From: Candidatus Anaeroferrophillacea bacterium
GTDB lineage: Bacteria; Desulfobacterota; Anaeroferrophillalia; Anaeroferrophillales; Anaeroferrophillaceae
DNA: 64,000 nt
NCBI GenBank assembly: GCA_016933675.1
Contig: JAFGAM010000076.1
Coordinates: 1 to 64,000, forward strand
Direction of reading: 5' to 3'
In this document: piece by piece, positions 9,773 through 19,189 of the stretch
How positions within the stretch are numbered: the stretch's first letter is position 1
How the letters are laid out: each line of letters begins with the position of its first letter
Notes under the pieces: model-generated
Told to the model about the DNA's origin: nothing
Seen by the model: only the letters and a program-made list of their open reading frames with translations
Databases searched by the model: none
Made by a program: the position numbers and the translations under genes

Positions 9773-10587
9773 GTTTCTATCTCAAATGGTACCTGTACGG
9801 CCTGCGCCGCCGGCCGGCGCTGGTGGTGGCGGCCTTCATCCCCCTGGCGGTCTTCCTGCTGATGGCCGGCACCCGCTACGACCGCTTCGGCGTCAGCCTG
9901 ACCCTCCCGGTGGCCGGCGACACGCCCCTGGCGGTGCGTTCCAGCCCGGTGGCAATCACCACTGTGGCGGCCCACGCCGCCGAGGGCGGCCAGTTTTTCG
10001 CCGAGGAACTGACCCCTTCCGCCTGGCGGCGGCTCACGGTCAGCAACCCGGAAGCCGGACGCTACGATCTCGAACAGCGGGACCAGTGGCTGGCGCTGAT
10101 CAACTCCCTGCGGCTGGAATACGATGGCGCCGGCGGCGGTCGGGTGACCATCGCCTACAACGGTCCGGACCTCGCGCTGGGCAAACTGGTCACGACCTTC
10201 AGCGCCGAACGGCTGGCGGAACGGATCCGCAGCGGCCGGCAGCGGCGGCAGAAAACACCGGGTATCGTCGCGGCCGGGGTCCGCGCCGACGACGGCACCA
10301 CCCCTGAAATCGTTATCGGCACCCCGAAAATCGACCGCCGCCGCGCCTGGTGGCGGGCCGAGCGCCTGTCGGCGGCCGCCGCCTTCCTGCTGCTTCCACT
10401 GGCCGGCGCCCTGGTGCTGGCAGGCTACCGCGAGTTCACCGATCCGGCCTTCAAATCCGGCCGCCAAGCAGCCCGTTACCTCGATCTGCCCATCCTCGGC
10501 TCGCTGCCGAACCTCGACGTCCTGGCCAGCCTGCTGGGACCGGAGACGCCGCGGGGCGGCGGCGGGCAGAACGGCGGCGGGCACTGA
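9769..10587 (+). CDS. Wzz/chain-length-determinant-like membrane protein
   Basis: ATGA overlap with the upstream gene; two TM segments; C-terminal DLPILGSLPNLD typical of Wzz/Wzc proteins. Confidence 0.65.
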   Translation: MSFYLKWYLYGLRRRPALVVAAFIPLAVFLLMAGTRYDRFGVSLTLPVAGDTPLAVRSSPVAITTVAAHAAEGGQFFAEELTPSAWRRLTVSNPEAGRYDLEQRDQWLALINSLRLEYDGAGGGRVTIAYNGPDLALGKLVTTFSAERLAERIRSGRQRRQKTPGIVAAGVRADDGTTPEIVIGTPKIDRRRAWWRAERLSAAAAFLLLPLAGALVLAGYREFTDPAFKSGRQAARYLDLPILGSLPNLDVLASLLGPETPRGGGGQNGGGH

Positions 10588-10728
10588 TCATCAACCGGAC
10601 CAAGCAGGCGGCCGCCGCTGAGGTAATCATCGGGCAGACATAACCGCCGCCGGCAGCGACAACAGCTAAGGACGACACCGGACAGTTTCTGAATCAGGGC
10701 ACGAAAAATCCCGGGGAGGGGCACCGTC

Positions 10729-12648
10729 ATGGTTACCATTTCACGCCATCGGCCGTCGATCGGAAACACGAATCATCGTCCCGCCGCCGCGGCGCGGCGA
10801 CTGGCCGCCTTCCTTGTCGCTATGTGCCTGCTGCTGGCGGCGCTACCGGCCCTCGGCCGGATACCGGCACCGAGGGTCCAGCGGGCCGAAGGCGGCGCGG
10901 TAACCGTAAGCTGGAAGGCGGTAACCGGCGCCGCCGGCTATCGTCTGCTCTACGGACCGAGCAGCGGCGTCTACGGCGAGCCGCTGGATGTCGGCGCGGT
11001 ACTCAGTCACGCATTGACCACCCTGCAAGGCGGTCAGAACTGGTATTTCGCCGTCTCGTCCTACGACGCCGCCGGCGCCGCCGGCGAACGCTCGGCCGAA
11101 GCCGGGCTGGCGGCCGGCCGGGAGGTCACCTGCGCGTCCGTTTCCCTCGCCTGGGACCCGAGTGAAAGCCCCGGCGTCGTTGGCTACCTGCTCTACTACG
11201 GCCCCGCAAGCGGCACCTACTACACCCCCTTGGACGTCGGCAACCGGACGGACTACACCGTTCCCGGACTGAGCGGCTGTCTGACCTGGTATTTCACCGT
11301 CGCCGCCTATGACCGTTACGACAATCGCAGCAACTATTCCAACGAGGTCGTGAAGGCGGCGGTGGAAACGACCGACACGCCGGACAACGGCACCTCCGAC
11401 ACCGGCACCACCGGCAAACCCGTACCGCCGGGCCAGGCGGCACAGACAACCGGGACAAGCACCACCGGCGCCAACGTGTTCACCAGTGACAGCGGCGCCG
11501 GCAGCGGCACCGGCGGCGATGATCCATCCACCATCTCCGCCGTCGCCGGAATCGCGGCGGTTGAATCCGGCGCCGCGGCGCCGGCCGTTCCCGGCAATCT
11601 CGTCGCCGGTACCGAGCCCTGGCCCGCGGACGGCGGCTGGCTGACCGTCATGCCCGGCAGCCCGGGCAGCGTGCCGGAGCCCGGCCGCGGCAGCGCCCGG
11701 CAGCTCGACTGGGCGGATTACAACGCCGCCAACGGTGAATCGCGGGTGGCCACCGGCGATCTGGACGGCGACGGCAAAAACGAGATTGTCATCGGCTTCG
11801 GCCCCGCCGCCGGCAAGGCCGCAGTACCCAACGGCTATTTCCAGGTACTGGACGACGACGGCACGCTGATCACCTGGGGCCAGGTGGGCTGGCCGGACTA
11901 CAACGCCGCCGACGGTGAAACCTGGCCGAGCACCGCCGATCTCGACGGCGACGGCATCGACGAGATCATCATCGGCTTCGGTCCCGGCGGTTACGGCGGT
12001 CTCGAGGTCTTCGCCCTCGAAAACGGCGCCGCCGTACACCGCTCCTGGCTCGCCCTGGACTGGCCGGAATACGCCGCCGGCAACGGTTCGGTGCGGCCCA
12101 CGGGGGCGGATCTGGACGGCGACGGCGTGGATGAGATCGTCGCCGGTCTCGGCCCCGTTACCGGCAGCCCCGACCTGCCCGGCGGCGCCTACGCGGTTCT
12201 GCACGGCGACGGCTACCATTCCTGGGGGCAGCTCGGCTGGCAGGATTATGCCGTCGTCAGCGGTGAGGTATTTCCCGCCGCCGGCGATCTGAACAACGAC
12301 GGCAGTGACGAGATCGTCCTCGGCCTCGGCGACGGCGGCGCCGGCTTCGCCGAGATTCAGCAATACCGCCCGGAAGAAAGCGCCGAACCAGTGCATTGCG
12401 CCTGGCTCGAAGCCCCCTGGCAGGATGAACTGCCGGGCTACCGCGGCGCCACCCACCCCGCCGTCGGCAATCTGGACAGCGACCCTGAGGCCGAAATCGC
12501 CCTCGGCCTGGGCACCGGCGGCGGCGGCTGGGTCCACCTCTACAACCAGGAAACCCACACCCTGGGAGTACAGCTCTGGCCGATGCTCCAGGACAGCGGG
12601 TTTCACGACCAGGCCGGAGGCAGTTGGGTCGCGATACATGGGCAGTGA
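10729..12648 (+). CDS. Secreted FN3-like x2 + FG-GAP/VCBS-like repeat protein
   Basis: Signal peptide; duplicated FN3-like modules (YRLLYGPSSGVYGEPLDVG / YLLYYGPASGTYYTPLDVG); about five repeats with DLDGDGxxEIVIGFGP. Confidence 0.85.
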   Translation: MVTISRHRPSIGNTNHRPAAAARRLAAFLVAMCLLLAALPALGRIPAPRVQRAEGGAVTVSWKAVTGAAGYRLLYGPSSGVYGEPLDVGAVLSHALTTLQGGQNWYFAVSSYDAAGAAGERSAEAGLAAGREVTCASVSLAWDPSESPGVVGYLLYYGPASGTYYTPLDVGNRTDYTVPGLSGCLTWYFTVAAYDRYDNRSNYSNEVVKAAVETTDTPDNGTSDTGTTGKPVPPGQAAQTTGTSTTGANVFTSDSGAGSGTGGDDPSTISAVAGIAAVESGAAAPAVPGNLVAGTEPWPADGGWLTVMPGSPGSVPEPGRGSARQLDWADYNAANGESRVATGDLDGDGKNEIVIGFGPAAGKAAVPNGYFQVLDDDGTLITWGQVGWPDYNAADGETWPSTADLDGDGIDEIIIGFGPGGYGGLEVFALENGAAVHRSWLALDWPEYAAGNGSVRPTGADLDGDGVDEIVAGLGPVTGSPDLPGGAYAVLHGDGYHSWGQLGWQDYAVVSGEVFPAAGDLNNDGSDEIVLGLGDGGAGFAEIQQYRPEESAEPVHCAWLEAPWQDELPGYRGATHPAVGNLDSDPEAEIALGLGTGGGGWVHLYNQETHTLGVQLWPMLQDSGFHDQAGGSWVAIHGQ

Positions 12649-12822
12649 GGATGAAGCACGTGCCGTAATTTCCCCACACTATATCTTGACATTCCTTTCC
12701 GGCTGTCGTAATAGTCAAAACATCGTTTTGACATATTGCAGACAGCTTCCCCGCGGCGGCAATACGCACACCGGGCCGGGCTGGATGTTATTGTTTTCCC
12801 CGGTAACGGAAAGGAGACGACC

Positions 12823-14385
12823 ATGCTGAACCTGGCCACCGTCATCGATTACAGCGTCCAGGAATATCCCGCAAAAACAGCGCTCGTTTTCGGCAAGCAG
12901 AGCTTCACCTTCGCCCAGTTGAACGCCTACGTCAACAAGATCGCCAACGGGCTGACCGCGGCCGGCATCGGCCAAGGCGACAAGGTTGCCATAAGCTGCC
13001 CCAACCTGCCCTACTTCCCGATGGTCTACTATGCCATCCTCCGCATCGGCGCCACCGTCGTCCCCCTCAACGTACTGCTGAAAAGCCGCGAGATCGCCTA
13101 TCACCTGAGAGACAGCGACGCCAAGGCCTTCTTCTGCTTCCAGGGCACCCCGGAACTGCCCATGGCCGAAGAGGGGTTCAAGGCCTTTCAGCTTACCGAT
13201 TCCTGCGAACATTTCTGGATCATGACCGCCGATCCGACGGCGCCATCGCCGGTGGCCGGCGCCGAGACCATGGGCATGCTCATGGGGCCGCAGTCGGCCG
13301 CCTTCGAGACCGTTCCCACCGGCGCCGAAGATACCGCGGTGATCCTTTATACCTCCGGCACCACCGGTTTCCCCAAGGGCGCCGAACTGACCCACATGAA
13401 CATGCTGATGAACGCCATGGGCAGCCGCGACCTGCTGCACCTCACCCATGACGACGTCCACGTCCTCGTCCTGCCGCTGTTCCACTCCTTCGGCCAGACG
13501 GTACAGATGAACGCCGGCTTCATCATGGGCAACACCCTGGTGCTGGTCCCGCGTTTCACTCCCGAAGGGGTGCTTGGTGCCATCCAGCACGACCAGGCCA
13601 CCGTGTTCGCCGGCGTGCCGACGATGTACTGGGCGCTGCTGAACCACGACAACAGCGCCGGCGAGTTCGATCTCGACCTCATCGGCAAGACGCTGCGCAT
13701 CGGCGTTTCCGGCGGCGCCTCGCTACCGGTGGAGATCATCAGCGGCATCGAAAAGAAATACAACATCCCCATCATCGAAGGCTACGGGCTGTCGGAGACC
13801 TCCCCGGTGGCCACTTTCAACCAGATGCACCGGCCGCGCAAACCGGGCTCCATCGGCTTTCCCATCTGGGGCATCAGCGTCAAGGTGGTAAACGAGGAGG
13901 GCACGGAGGTACCGACGGGCGAGGTGGGTGAAATCGCCATTCGCGGCAACAACGTCATGAAGGGGTATTACAACAAACCCGAGGAAACCGCCGCCGCCTT
14001 CCGCGGCACGACATCGTGGTTTCACTCCGGCGACCTCGGCCGCATGGACGAGGACGGCTACTTCTACATTGTCGACCGGGTGAAGGACATGATCATCCGC
14101 GGCGGCTTCAACATCTACCCGCGGGAAATCGAAGAGGTCCTGCTGACCCACCCGGCCATCTCGCTGGCGGCGGTCATCGGTGTGCCGAACGAGCATTACG
14201 GCGAGGAGGTCAAAGCCCTGGTGGTGCTGAAAGCCGGCAGGCAGGCAACCGCGGACGAGATCGTCGCCTGGTCGAAGGAGCAGATGGCCTCCTACAAGTA
14301 CCCGCGCATCGTCGAGATCCGCGATTCCCTGCCCATGACCGCCACCGGCAAGATCCTCAAGAAGGAGCTGAAGGCGGAGGGGTAA
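12823..14385 (+). CDS. AMP-dependent acyl-CoA synthetase/ligase (long-chain-fatty-acid-CoA ligase-like)
   Basis: AVILYTSGTTGFPKGAELTH, IIEGYGLSETSPVATFN, DRVKDMIIRGGFNIYPREIEEVL, TATGKILKKELK; RBS AAGGAG upstream of ATG. Confidence 0.95.
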   Translation: MLNLATVIDYSVQEYPAKTALVFGKQSFTFAQLNAYVNKIANGLTAAGIGQGDKVAISCPNLPYFPMVYYAILRIGATVVPLNVLLKSREIAYHLRDSDAKAFFCFQGTPELPMAEEGFKAFQLTDSCEHFWIMTADPTAPSPVAGAETMGMLMGPQSAAFETVPTGAEDTAVILYTSGTTGFPKGAELTHMNMLMNAMGSRDLLHLTHDDVHVLVLPLFHSFGQTVQMNAGFIMGNTLVLVPRFTPEGVLGAIQHDQATVFAGVPTMYWALLNHDNSAGEFDLDLIGKTLRIGVSGGASLPVEIISGIEKKYNIPIIEGYGLSETSPVATFNQMHRPRKPGSIGFPIWGISVKVVNEEGTEVPTGEVGEIAIRGNNVMKGYYNKPEETAAAFRGTTSWFHSGDLGRMDEDGYFYIVDRVKDMIIRGGFNIYPREIEEVLLTHPAISLAAVIGVPNEHYGEEVKALVVLKAGRQATADEIVAWSKEQMASYKYPRIVEIRDSLPMTATGKILKKELKAEG

Positions 14386-14471
14386 CGATGTCTACCACGC
14401 ATGTTTTCGTATAGGTAATCAGGCCGGACAGGATTTTGACCATAACATGATTGCCTAACATACGTGCCCGC

Positions 14472-15407
14472 TTACCGCAGAGCCTCCAGCGCCGCCCGCT
14501 GGGCCGGGGTGATGGCGCCGGTGGCCATGCATTCCCAAACCGCGTCCTGAACGGTGTTGGACTCCGTAAAGGTGAGTTCGCCGGCGGTGCGGACGAAATC
14601 GAGGATCTCCGTCAAACACGGGATTTGCGCGATATCGGCGATGCCGTAGACGTCGCTATCCGAAGGCGCGTGGGCACTGCCGTCCATGCAGTAGGTGGGC
14701 ACGCAGACGGTGGTGCAGCCGGGCTCAAGGGTATACACCAGATCGTCGATCACCAGCATGGGCTGGACGTCCGCCGCCCCCGGATTGAAATATGAACCGC
14801 CCGGCAGAACATACTCCACCGGCGCCCCGGTGGGGTTGCAGAGGGTAAACGCCAGGGAAAAGGAGCTGCCCGTCCCCATATCCGGCATGCAGCCCATGAG
14901 GCACTGGACATCCTCACCGCACTGCTGGATACAAACCATGGCCTGCTGCAACGACTGCTGAAACTCAGGACTGGCATAGTAGGACATGTCGATACACGCC
15001 GTGGTATCACCGGAAATCCCCGAGATGGTCACCGGGCTGACGCCGAGGTTCGCATTCAGCTTCCAGTACAGGCCGCCCGCAGCGGGATAGTACTCCAGCG
15101 CCGCCGAGGTGTTGATACCGTAGTAGTACAGACACGGCATGGTGATGTTCAACCCGGCATCGACATGGGCACAGATGGTGTCCGCCGCCGCCGGCACGAT
15201 GGATTCATACTCCCAGTAGAGCCACGAAGGATCGGTCGGGTTGGCCCATGGTTTCAGGGTCAGCTTGTAGTACATGCCGCCGTACTCGACGCAGGGCAAG
15301 GTCATGGACATATCGTTGGCCACCGTACCGCACCCGGCCCGCACCGTTCCGGCATTCACGGCAAATCCCGCCATTGTCAGCAGCAACACCACCAGCATCT
15401 TCCTCAT
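14472..15407 (-). CDS. Hypothetical secreted Cys-containing protein
   Basis: Signal peptide MRKMLVVLLLTMAGFAVNAGTVRAG; RBS GGAGG upstream of ATG 15407; no family recognised. Confidence 0.65.
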   Translation of the reverse strand: MRKMLVVLLLTMAGFAVNAGTVRAGCGTVANDMSMTLPCVEYGGMYYKLTLKPWANPTDPSWLYWEYESIVPAAADTICAHVDAGLNITMPCLYYYGINTSAALEYYPAAGGLYWKLNANLGVSPVTISGISGDTTACIDMSYYASPEFQQSLQQAMVCIQQCGEDVQCLMGCMPDMGTGSSFSLAFTLCNPTGAPVEYVLPGGSYFNPGAADVQPMLVIDDLVYTLEPGCTTVCVPTYCMDGSAHAPSDSDVYGIADIAQIPCLTEILDFVRTAGELTFTESNTVQDAVWECMATGAITPAQRAALEALR

Positions 15408-15535
15408 CTCCACACCTCCAGAAACATTCGCGCTCCGTTTTCACGACGTCCGCCGCCGGGGGCGCCCATATGATGGGCACCCCTTTGATATCGATGCCCG
15501 TTCCTGCCGACCGGTTACTGCATGGCTTCCAGGGG

Positions 15536-15629
15536 CCGGGGTGATGGCACCGGTGGCAATACATTCCCGGACCGCCTCCTGAACGGTGCTGGACTCCGTA
15601 AAGGTGAGTTCGCCGGCGCGGATGCGCAC
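15536..15629 (-). pseudogene. Partial duplicate of the 3' end of the 14472-15407 gene
   Basis: AGELTFTESSTVQEAVRECIATGAITPA versus AGELTFTESNTVQDAVWECMATGAITPA in the intact gene; DNA strongly similar over about 90 bp. Confidence 0.85.
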
Positions 15630-15647
15630 ATGGCGCCGGCGGGCAGA

Positions 15648-18164
15648 TCAGGGACCGAAATCCGGAAACTCCAGGTTCGTCCAGGTAAGGTAAAATCCCT
15701 GGGGCATGGTAGCGTTGATCACCTGCAACCAGACAATGCGCAGGGAACCCGATTCCGTCGACCCCCTGATGTCGCCGACGACATCCACATCCTCGGTGCC
15801 CTCGGCGTAGTAGGTGACGTACTGCCGCAAAGCGCTGTCGTAGCGCTTCAGGGTGCGGCCGCCGACAAGGTGCAGGTGAATATCCACGTCGCCGTCAAAA
15901 CGGTAGTGGGTTTCTCCCTCATCGTTGACATACTGCTCCAGCATGCCGCTGGTCACCCGACCGCTGTAGCTCCCGGTGCAGGAGAACGGTTCCAGGTAGT
16001 CCTGGTGCCAGAGCGGGTCGTAGTCGGTCACCATGGTACCACTGAAGCTGCCGGTGATGGTGCCGGCGGCGAAATCCAGCTCGATGGCGGCATCGAGGTC
16101 GTGGGAGATGGAATCGAAATGCATCCGCCCCTGGCCGTCGAGATCGAACCAGTCCCATTCCACCACTCAGGAGTATGTCCCGGAACCGCCGCCGATGGTT
16201 ATCTTGTCGGTCGACGGCCCGCCGTTCAAAGGCACCGGGTAGGACACCGGAGCAAAGGCGTTGACCATCGGGTTGACTGGATCCTGCACCTGCCCCTCCA
16301 ATTGCACCACCCCGCCCAGGGGCACCGTGTCGGGATCGATGTGCCGCTGGTCGTGGGTACTGTTTGTCGGCACGTCGGGATCGTCCGGGGCCTCCCAGAT
16401 GACCGGCAGCGTCTGGCCCACGTACGTCAGGGTGCCAACACGCTCCTGTCCTACCCAAAGCGCCGGGTCGCCGCTGCCGCCTGAATGACGCGGATCCCAG
16501 AAATCATCGGTAACCGGCACCATCCAGATGTAGCCCCGGGCGTTGCCCTCACTCCAGGCCCCTTCCTCGATCGTCACCTGAAACACCGTCCCGAAAGGCT
16601 GCAAAGCGACAGGATCGAGGGGGTTGGGTGATTCACGCAGGGTCTGGCCGGGCAGTACCGCGGTGGTACCGGCGGCACCGACCTGGGAGAAGGCAATGAC
16701 ATAGGGAAACTCCTGCGGCGGCGTTCGCAGCGGCTCCACCGGCGCCAGCAGCACACCCGGCCCGAACGGGCTGTTGACGCTGCGGGCATGGGGCTGGACG
16801 CCCAGTTGGCCGGCATTGGCACAGGCCGTCAGGGTCGCGTTGTAGGCGCTCATGGTGGCATAGTTGTCGATAAGGGTTCCTGCCGGCACCCCGCCCGGGA
16901 TGTCGATCGCGGTATAATAATTACCGCGGCCGAACAGCGGCTCGGGAAGCATATGGGTGACGTTGAGGGCATCGACATCGCCATCGGCAACCACGGCATA
17001 GACACAGGTAATGCCCGCCGGATACTGCTGCGGATTGATGTGGTTGGGATCGGTCACCGGCAGTTGCGGTATGGTTTTCAGGTAGCTGATGCCGCCGTTG
17101 ATATACGTACAAAGATTGCGAATACCGGCGGTATAGGGCGGCACCGGCCAGGGATGGTCGGGTGGAATGCCGATGGCGGTACCAACGCCGAGGTTACGCC
17201 GCCATTCGTCCAGGCGGCCGAAATCGATCACCGTATCATCGACGATCAGGTCGATGAAGGGGTCGATGTTGCCCGGCGCCGACGGTCCGGAGACGCTGAA
17301 GAAAGTGCTCCAGAGGTAGAAATAATTGAAGGTTCCCACCGGCGCGGCGGCGAGATAGAGATAGTAGGTGCCGGGCGGCAGCGCCGCCCGGGACAGATCG
17401 CCGAAGGGAATCTCGTCCACCGCCGCGGTCAGGCCGCTCTTCCACGGCAAGAGGCCGACAAGCGAATAGGGATACAACAGGCCGTCTGGCAGCAGCAGAT
17501 AGAGTTCCTCGGGCTGCGAAGGAAGCTGGACGGCAAAATAGAGATCCACCGGCGCCACGCAGGGACAGGTACCGATCTCGATGGTCAGCGTCCCGCCGCC
17601 CCAGGCGGTGTCTCCCACCGCAATGGGCAGTACCGCGGACGGAACGATGCCCGGTACCGGATCATCGATCGGTTCATAGGTAAGAAACAGCTCCTGGCCG
17701 GCAGGCACGGGCATCCCGACCTCGTAATAGGTGGCCAGCAGAAACCCGGTGGCGGCATCGTTCCAGTTGGTTGGCGCCACATACCAGCGCCCCCCCCGGA
17801 TCGGCACGGTTGTCGTGGCATTCAGCTCGATGAATTCATACGCCGTTCCCGGAGTATCGGAATAGACATCGGACTGTTGAATCATCTCATCGTAACTGGT
17901 GGCGGTAAAGGGCTGGCCGTAACGGATGAACAGATCCAGGTCACCGCTGCCTTCACTGATGCGCACCTGAAACCGCGATGTGCAATTCGGCAGGTCGATG
18001 GCATAGTTGCGGAAGGTCACCGGGTTGAGCGTCGTATACATCGAGATACCGGGTTCCAGCGGCACCTCGGCGACGGCGGCGGCAACCGAAAACAGCAGGA
18101 ACAGCAGCACTCCCCCCGGCAGCGGCAAACGCCGCCAGCGTCCGACAGCGGTTTCTTTCCTCAT
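15648..18164 (-). CDS. Secreted PPC-like domain protein, interrupted by one in-frame TGA at 16167-16169
   Basis: ORFs 16167..18203 and 15648..16166 are contiguous in the same frame: ...GGGSGTYS-TGA-VVEWDWFDLDGQG...; RBS GGAGG upstream of ATG 18164; signal peptide LLFLLFSVAAAVAEV. Confidence 0.65.
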
Positions 18165-18307
18165 GTCCGCCTCCGGTATCCTGTCCCCACTGCTCACGCC
18201 CAACCGCCGAAATTACACCGCAAACCACGGCCCGCCGGGCGGTATCCGGCCGGACTCGCCGAACACCCTTCAGACCGTACCAGCGTGAACCAGACAAAGG
18301 TTTCCGG

Positions 18308-18742
18308 TCAGTACATCGACAGGAAATCGATGGATCCCGCAGCCTCGAGGCTGCCGGTATAATCGTAGATGGCACAGGTGCCGCTGAGGGTAGCAGCATT
18401 CAAGATGATGCGGTACATTTTCGAACCGCTGCGCACGTCCATGTGTATCTCGACCCCGCCGGCAGCCTGATACAGGTAGCCGGATCCTGAAGCGGCGGCA
18501 CAGTCGATGCCGTCCGGTGAACAGAAAGATCCGTACATATTGATGAAGGTGAAACCCAGATCCACATCGAGCGACAGCACCGAACGTAAAAGCGCATACG
18601 AGTTGTTTTGCAGATCCGTCACCGAAGACAGTTGCCAGTCAATAGCCGCAACCGTGTCGGATGCGGATGCCGCCGGCGGCAAACCGGCCGTCGGCAGCAA
18701 CAGGAATCCCAATACCAAACATATCACAATTATCCGCTTCAT
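18308..18742 (-). CDS. Small hypothetical secreted protein
   Basis: Signal peptide MKRIIVICLVLGFLLLPTAGLPPAASA; RBS-like GGAGGGAGCAGG upstream. Confidence 0.6.
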   Translation of the reverse strand: MKRIIVICLVLGFLLLPTAGLPPAASASDTVAAIDWQLSSVTDLQNNSYALLRSVLSLDVDLGFTFINMYGSFCSPDGIDCAAASGSGYLYQAAGGVEIHMDVRSGSKMYRIILNAATLSGTCAIYDYTGSLEAAGSIDFLSMY

Positions 18743-18759
18743 AACCTGCTCCCTCCATG

Positions 18760-19134
18760 CTAGAAACCGAACCTGATGCGGATGGTTTCCTTCCCCGCAC
18801 CTGTACCGGTATAGATGTTACCAACGGCGGTACCCGAACTCAGACCGCAGATGTTCGCCAGCCCGCCGGTACCGTTACCGATGTTCCCGAACCAGGCCGG
18901 CAGCATGTCACCGGTGGCGGGCGAGGCGCTGCTACCGGCACTGAGGGCTACGCCGTTTACCTCAAAAGTGCCCACCCCATCAATGGTATTCACCATTTTG
19001 AGCGTGAGGGTATCGTACATTTCGGTCATCAGCATAGGAGGATACAGCATGGTAATCTCGGCGGTGAGACTTCCCACCGGCATCCCGCCGAGGGAGATTT
19101 CTCCGGTTACCTGAAACCCGACCACCCAATCCAT
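18760..19134 (-). CDS. Small hypothetical protein without obvious signal peptide
   Basis: AAGGAGAT just upstream of ATG 19134; sits between co-oriented secreted-protein genes. Confidence 0.5.
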   Translation of the reverse strand: MDWVVGFQVTGEISLGGMPVGSLTAEITMLYPPMLMTEMYDTLTLKMVNTIDGVGTFEVNGVALSAGSSASPATGDMLPAWFGNIGNGTGGLANICGLSSGTAVGNIYTGTGAGKETIRIRFGF

Positions 19135-19189
19135 ATCTCCTTAGCGGAACATGCAGCAGCCGCCGGAACCCGGCCGCGGCTCAGCCGCC

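Noticed and set aside
9148-12639. Long minus-strand ORFs (9148..10584, 10843..12639)
   Set aside because: Opposite the CpsD/Wzz-like and FG-GAP genes; Gly/Val/Ala-rich shadow of the repeats.
16110-16169. Selenocysteine insertion as the preferred reading of the TGA
   Set aside because: The region resembles no known selenoprotein redox motif and a Trp codon change explains it more simply; kept only as an alternative.
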